Source: Aldehydirespirator sp965220345 (lineage in GTDB: Bacteria > Actinomycetota > Acidimicrobiia > Acidimicrobiales > Aldehydirespiratoraceae). From it: a DNA stretch of 64,000 bases. Both the position numbers and the translations under genes were made by a program. Position 1 is the first letter of the stretch. The number at the start of each line of letters is the position of its first letter. Where the stretch lies: positions 434,001-498,000 of the forward strand of contig OZ244822.1 of assembly GCA_965220345.1 (NCBI GenBank), read 5' to 3'. Below are positions 60,527 through 64,000 of this stretch, one piece after another. The notes below the pieces were generated by a model, which was not told the DNA's origin, did no database searches, and saw nothing but the letters and a program-made list of their open reading frames with translations.

Positions 60527-60652
60527 TAGTTCTTCTTAGTTCTTCTTAATACTCAAATTCTTGCAGGCAGCGCGTTCTTGACGAGTTGCATTCGTGGGTT
60601 GCGTTCTAGTGGGTTGCTGCAGAGTTTGATGGTGCTGAAGGGTTTGATGGTG

Positions 60653-62200
60653 TCAGCGGATCGTGTTCAAAGGCAGCGGCTCGGTAATAGCCGCTCCTAG
60701 CGAAGCTGATCTAGAAGTCAGCCCCAACAGTTCACGTCCGACGATCACCGGCGACGAAGCGTTCACCTCAACAGTGAACCGGTCACTTCCGACGGTTTCT
60801 CGCAGCAACTCAAGTGGCAGGCGCTGACTGCGGCTCGGTCCTATCTCAACGGTGTGCAACAGTTCACCGCCAACGCTGAAAGCCACTTCAGCGATCCCCA
60901 GTGCCGACGGATTGACGAGCGTGAGCGCACCGCCAGCCGACGTGAACACATCACTAACCGAGCTGCTATCTCCAAGCTCACGCTCAGAAGCCTCTACTGG
61001 CACCAGCCAACGATTAGCAGCGGCATCGGCCGCGCTGGTCGCAGCCAACCCAGCCACAGATGCCTCGCCGCTGCCGAGGCCCTCAACAAAACCCGCCTGA
61101 GCGGGATCACCTTCTCCGGTTGTTGCGCTTTCAGCAAAGGTGGTGCTGGTGATTGAGGCGGCCACCGCCACCTGGTTGAGCGATCGCACCACCACACTGA
61201 AGTTGCCTATGCCCTCAAGGCGCGCCTGCTGTGACAGATCCACCAGAGCCGTCCGGCTGGCACGAACCGTGAGTTCAATAGGGGTCACCTGCACTGCAGG
61301 ATCTTGAGGCAGTATTTCTAGATCCACTTCCGCGACATCGCCAGACGGGTTGGACACGGCCACAATGTCGCGGCGCCCCGGCCCGATGCCTGCCACCGGC
61401 AGATGCCAAAGCTCGGCAACGCCAGCTACTGCGGGCGCAATGCGGGTGCCACTGCCAGCGTTCGGACCGTCAGCAATCTGTATCCATGAAACAGCCACAC
61501 GACCCGAAACCACGTTTATGAAGGCCGCTACTGTGGCCGCAACCGTGACTTCGTTGGTCACGTCCACGGCTACCACCCGCTGAGCCGGTATCACTAAACC
61601 CTCGATTGAGTCCCGACCCACATCAGCGACTAGCTCAATGTCAGCCACCGCCACATCCGGGAACGGATTCAGCAGCATCACCACGAAACGCTCCTGCTCC
61701 ACCGCGGCGCGAGTAGCACCATTGGAAACAACCCAGCTTTCAGCTGTCTGGGTTGAGCACAGCGAACGTCCCAAACCTCCCTGTGAGTCTGTGAGTATCT
61801 GCTCCACAATCACATCAGAGCCTCTGGCTTCGACCATCGCTCCGAGATAGGACGCGTCCGGCACGACATCAGAGGGTCGCACAAGCGCACGTCCGAGAGG
61901 GGACAGATCAACCCTCTGCGACACCGGGGCAACAGCTCCTAATCCACCTGACAACACCGACACAACCACACTGCGCGGCTCATCGGAGTTATTGCTGATC
62001 TCAATCGTCACTTCGGCTATGCCCGAAGTCCCGCTGCCTCCCGGGCAGAACCAGGTGTTGACCGCAGCGGTGGGGGCAACCAACGCCGAAATGTAACGAT
62101 CCGGCGTTTCCGAGCGCGCCCTGTCGCTGATGTCAACCAGCACCCCAGCGGTAATCAGTCCCGCAATTGTGAACAGGGCAAGCAGACGTGTTGAGCGCAT
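60653..62200 (-). CDS. DUF5719 family secreted protein
   Basis: 515 residues from ATG 62200, which overlaps the preceding stop (ATGA). A single signal-anchor RLLALFTIAGLITAGVLVDIS is followed by repeated beta-sandwich-like segments (AEVTIEISNNSDEPRSVVVSV, VVAVSNPSGDVAEVDLEILP, ALTLVNPSALGIAEVAFSV). The layout with Cys pairs near the start (WFCPG and SLCST) matches actinobacterial DUF5719 proteins, encoded beside a membrane glycosyltransferase as here. Function unknown; extracytoplasmic. Confidence 0.83.
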   Translation of the reverse strand: MRSTRLLALFTIAGLITAGVLVDISDRARSETPDRYISALVAPTAAVNTWFCPGGSGTSGIAEVTIEISNNSDEPRSVVVSVLSGGLGAVAPVSQRVDLSPLGRALVRPSDVVPDASYLGAMVEARGSDVIVEQILTDSQGGLGRSLCSTQTAESWVVSNGATRAAVEQERFVVMLLNPFPDVAVADIELVADVGRDSIEGLVIPAQRVVAVDVTNEVTVAATVAAFINVVSGRVAVSWIQIADGPNAGSGTRIAPAVAGVAELWHLPVAGIGPGRRDIVAVSNPSGDVAEVDLEILPQDPAVQVTPIELTVRASRTALVDLSQQARLEGIGNFSVVVRSLNQVAVAASITSTTFAESATTGEGDPAQAGFVEGLGSGEASVAGLAATSAADAAANRWLVPVEASERELGDSSSVSDVFTSAGGALTLVNPSALGIAEVAFSVGGELLHTVEIGPSRSQRLPLELLRETVGSDRFTVEVNASSPVIVGRELLGLTSRSASLGAAITEPLPLNTIR

Positions 62201-64000
62201 CACGAACGACTGATCCGACGCCGTAACCACACCAACGCCAGCAGCAACGGTGCTGCGGCACCGATCACTTGAGCGGCTTGGCGCCACCAAGGCGACTCAT
62301 AAGACAACTCCACCACACCAGCGGATGCGGGTTGATAGGCCCGTGTCCAACTCAGCGCCTCCCGGCTCGCCACAGTATTGCTATTGCTGTTTTCGCTGCT
62401 GCTGGCAGTGTTTTCGGGCGCGGTGCTGTCGGGCGCGGTACTGTCGGGCGCGGTACTGTCGGGAGCAAAGTTGGCTTCGGCGTTGTCGGTCTGCAAGGTC
62501 ATTGTCCAACCGGGTCGTGGCGTTTGACTGACCAAAATCTCGGCACCATCGGGAACTCTCGCGCTCCACGGCGGGTCGTTACCTGAGAACAGTGCTGCAC
62601 CAACAGGCAGTTGATCTGCCTCAAGATCATCAAAGTCCGCTATCTCAGCATCAAAATTTTGAGGGTAAAGCGTCCGCATAGGTACCCAGGCCGTGTTGAT
62701 GAACATGTCCACGGCACTGTTGGTGCCTTCCACCAGCTCAAGGTCGAGCTGACTACTCATTCCAGCAGCCAGGTTGGCGGGCACCGGTCGGGCATCGGCT
62801 TCGCCCACAAAAGGCGCTGAAGCAAGCCGGTTCAAAAGCACCACATAACGCACCCCCAGACCTGCCAGCAGCCGTCCGGCGCGGGCTGTGTCACCCTTTT
62901 CGATGCGCTCAATCACCGACTCGAAAAGCTCTGCACTGGCCTGATCAAACGGCATAGCGCGATCAAGCAAGGTCACCGAATCACCAGAACTGACCGCCCA
63001 AGCAACTCCTGGAGCGAAGCTGCGGCCCTCCATCGACAAGAACTCGGGCGCACCGATCCACAGCACCCGATAAGAGCCTTCCAGAAGCGGTGTCTCAAAG
63101 CGCAGCGCCGAATGATGATCGCCTGCCGCTAAACCCCAGCGGCCGTCCTCTAATGAACCGATACTGCCTACGACCGGCACCAGAGAAGCCAAAGCCGCTA
63201 GCGGCACCAGCACTTGGCGCCATCCAAAATGATTGAACCGCAGGTCATGCTCAATTGACAGCACCGCCAGGCCACACAATCCGGCAACCGCCACAGCCGC
63301 TGGTGCCAGAAGCAGCTGCAAGTCTGGCAGTCCGAAGTCGATCATGCCCCGCTGCGTGGCGAGAGCTAGCCCCCAAGACACGAGCGCAACCATCCAGAGC
63401 CGCACCGCCTGCTCTAGTCGCCAACCTCTGCCTAGCAGCAAAGGTATCGCCATCGGCACTGCGAGCAGCCAGACCAGCTGGCCTGATGCACTGTCGGATG
63501 CAGCGAAACGTAAAAGTTCGCTGAATGAGGTGTCGCCCGGGGATCCGTCACGGCCATCGGCGATGAACGCCCAGTCGGGACCCGATGCTAAGAGATCCAC
63601 GACAGTCGGAAACGTCAAAAAGACCAGTGCAGGAAGCGCAAACACCAGCGACAACAACAGCCGTGGTATCGACTCGGGACGGCCCGTTAACAGGCTGCCG
63701 ACAAGCAAACCCGCCGCCAGCAGGATCACCAGACCAGCAGCCGCTGGAACCACCAAAGCCGCCAATCCCGCAGCGATCCCTAGTGACATCGGAGCACTGA
63801 AGCGGTTCTGCGAGTCGTTCGGGTCATAACGGAACGGCGCAGTCCGCGAAGCTCTGAACAGCTCTTTGAGCAGCCAAGGAGCGGCTGCATAAGCAACTAG
63901 ACCCGCCAGAGATCCGCTAGCAACCGAACCCGTCCAGAGCGGAACTACCAAATAAGCAAGCAATGCCGCGACTTGAGCCCGGCGCGAGCCGGTTGCGGCC
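62200..64000 (-). CDS. Membrane glycosyltransferase-type protein, 5' end beyond window
   Basis: Frame open to the window edge, so the N-terminus (probably a cytoplasmic GT2 domain) is missing. The visible 600 residues start with RRAQVAALLAYLVVPLWTG and have about ten TMs to near residue 270 (for example LVVPAAAGLVILLAAGLLVGSLL and VAVAGLCGLAVLSIEHDL), then an extracytoplasmic domain and a tandem PDSTA repeat (three to four copies) before a final TM (VIGAAAPLLLALVWL). Such proteins pair with DUF5719 in actinobacterial envelope glycan loci. Confidence 0.78.
   Translation of the reverse strand, partial: AATGSRRAQVAALLAYLVVPLWTGSVASGSLAGLVAYAAAPWLLKELFRASRTAPFRYDPNDSQNRFSAPMSLGIAAGLAALVVPAAAGLVILLAAGLLVGSLLTGRPESIPRLLLSLVFALPALVFLTFPTVVDLLASGPDWAFIADGRDGSPGDTSFSELLRFAASDSASGQLVWLLAVPMAIPLLLGRGWRLEQAVRLWMVALVSWGLALATQRGMIDFGLPDLQLLLAPAAVAVAGLCGLAVLSIEHDLRFNHFGWRQVLVPLAALASLVPVVGSIGSLEDGRWGLAAGDHHSALRFETPLLEGSYRVLWIGAPEFLSMEGRSFAPGVAWAVSSGDSVTLLDRAMPFDQASAELFESVIERIEKGDTARAGRLLAGLGVRYVVLLNRLASAPFVGEADARPVPANLAAGMSSQLDLELVEGTNSAVDMFINTAWVPMRTLYPQNFDAEIADFDDLEADQLPVGAALFSGNDPPWSARVPDGAEILVSQTPRPGWTMTLQTDNAEANFAPDSTAPDSTAPDSTAPENTASSSENSNSNTVASREALSWTRAYQPASAGVVELSYESPWWRQAAQVIGAAAPLLLALVWLRRRISRS

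Overview
The window looks like chromosome of an actinobacterium, most plausibly of the class Acidimicrobiia. That is an inference from family content, not from a marker gene. The pointers are F420-type luciferase-like oxidoreductases, a mycothiol-dependent (MDMPI) enzyme, a Ski2-like helicase of the DUF3516 type, a DUF222/HNH (13E12-type) protein, DUF5719 next to a membrane glycosyltransferase, and the order comF-hpf-secA-prfB-ftsE-ftsX. Very long secreted proteins with Calx-beta repeats resemble those common in marine and sponge-associated Acidimicrobiia. Several genes start 6-7 bases after a TANNNT -10 box, as expected for leaderless mRNAs. I saw no rRNA, tRNA, CRISPR array or complete insertion sequence.

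Layout. 1-6 kb is an accessory, defence-like stretch: a 5'-complete but left-truncated coiled-coil McrB-type GTPase, a divergent glycine-rich membrane-like protein, a hicAB toxin-antitoxin pair whose toxin gene is frameshifted, and a stand-alone AAA ATPase. 6.2-10.9 kb holds the first giant Calx-beta secreted protein, its promoter, two 52-bp direct repeats around two tiny genes, and a remnant of a CPBP protease gene. 10.9-20.2 kb is mostly core genes (surE, ABC-F, MDMPI enzyme, helicase), then an aminotransferase/CoA-transferase operon that ends at a junction where two divergent genes have both lost their 5' halves. 20.8-24 kb has rsgA and a membrane-anchored sulfite-oxidase-type molybdoenzyme. 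24.1-32.3 kb is a purine-type catabolic cluster: a fused xanthine-dehydrogenase-like molybdenum hydroxylase, an SsnA-like amidohydrolase, an LLM oxidoreductase, an 8-oxoguanine-deaminase-like enzyme, a phosphoribosyltransferase, and a thioredoxin-fold protein interrupted by one in-frame UGA that I interpret as selenocysteine. 32.3-34.8 kb has an acyl-CoA dehydrogenase and alanine dehydrogenase. 34.8-41.9 kb is the ftsX-ftsE-prfB-secA-hpf-comF block. 42-51 kb has an LLM enzyme, ahcY, a Trm112-like protein, a phosphohexomutase and envelope glycosylation genes. 51-56.5 kb is a second Calx-beta locus (giant protein, AbrB-type antitoxin, CPBP protease), paralogous to the first. 56.7-64 kb has a DUF222/HNH protein, ftsH, DUF5719 and a partial membrane glycosyltransferase.

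Three signals stand out. (1) The selenoprotein candidate has a UGA inside a thioredoxin active-site motif, followed at the right distance by a 7-bp hairpin with a GGUCU loop, which fits the bacterial SECIS model. (2) The two Calx-beta genes share promoter, ribosome binding site and 3' half, and each carries a 12-13 base G tract between the start codon and the signal-peptide core. One copy is in frame and the other is one base out, which is the layout of a phase-variable surface-protein pair. A third 12-base tract lies by the hicAB promoter. (3) The McrB-like protein at the left edge has about 580 residues, partly coiled coil, ahead of its GTPase domain and may belong to an under-described restriction-like system.

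Caution: several key observations (G-tract length, hicA frameshift, missing prfB start, the 20.2 kb junction) could also arise from sequencing or assembly error, and nothing here was run against a database.
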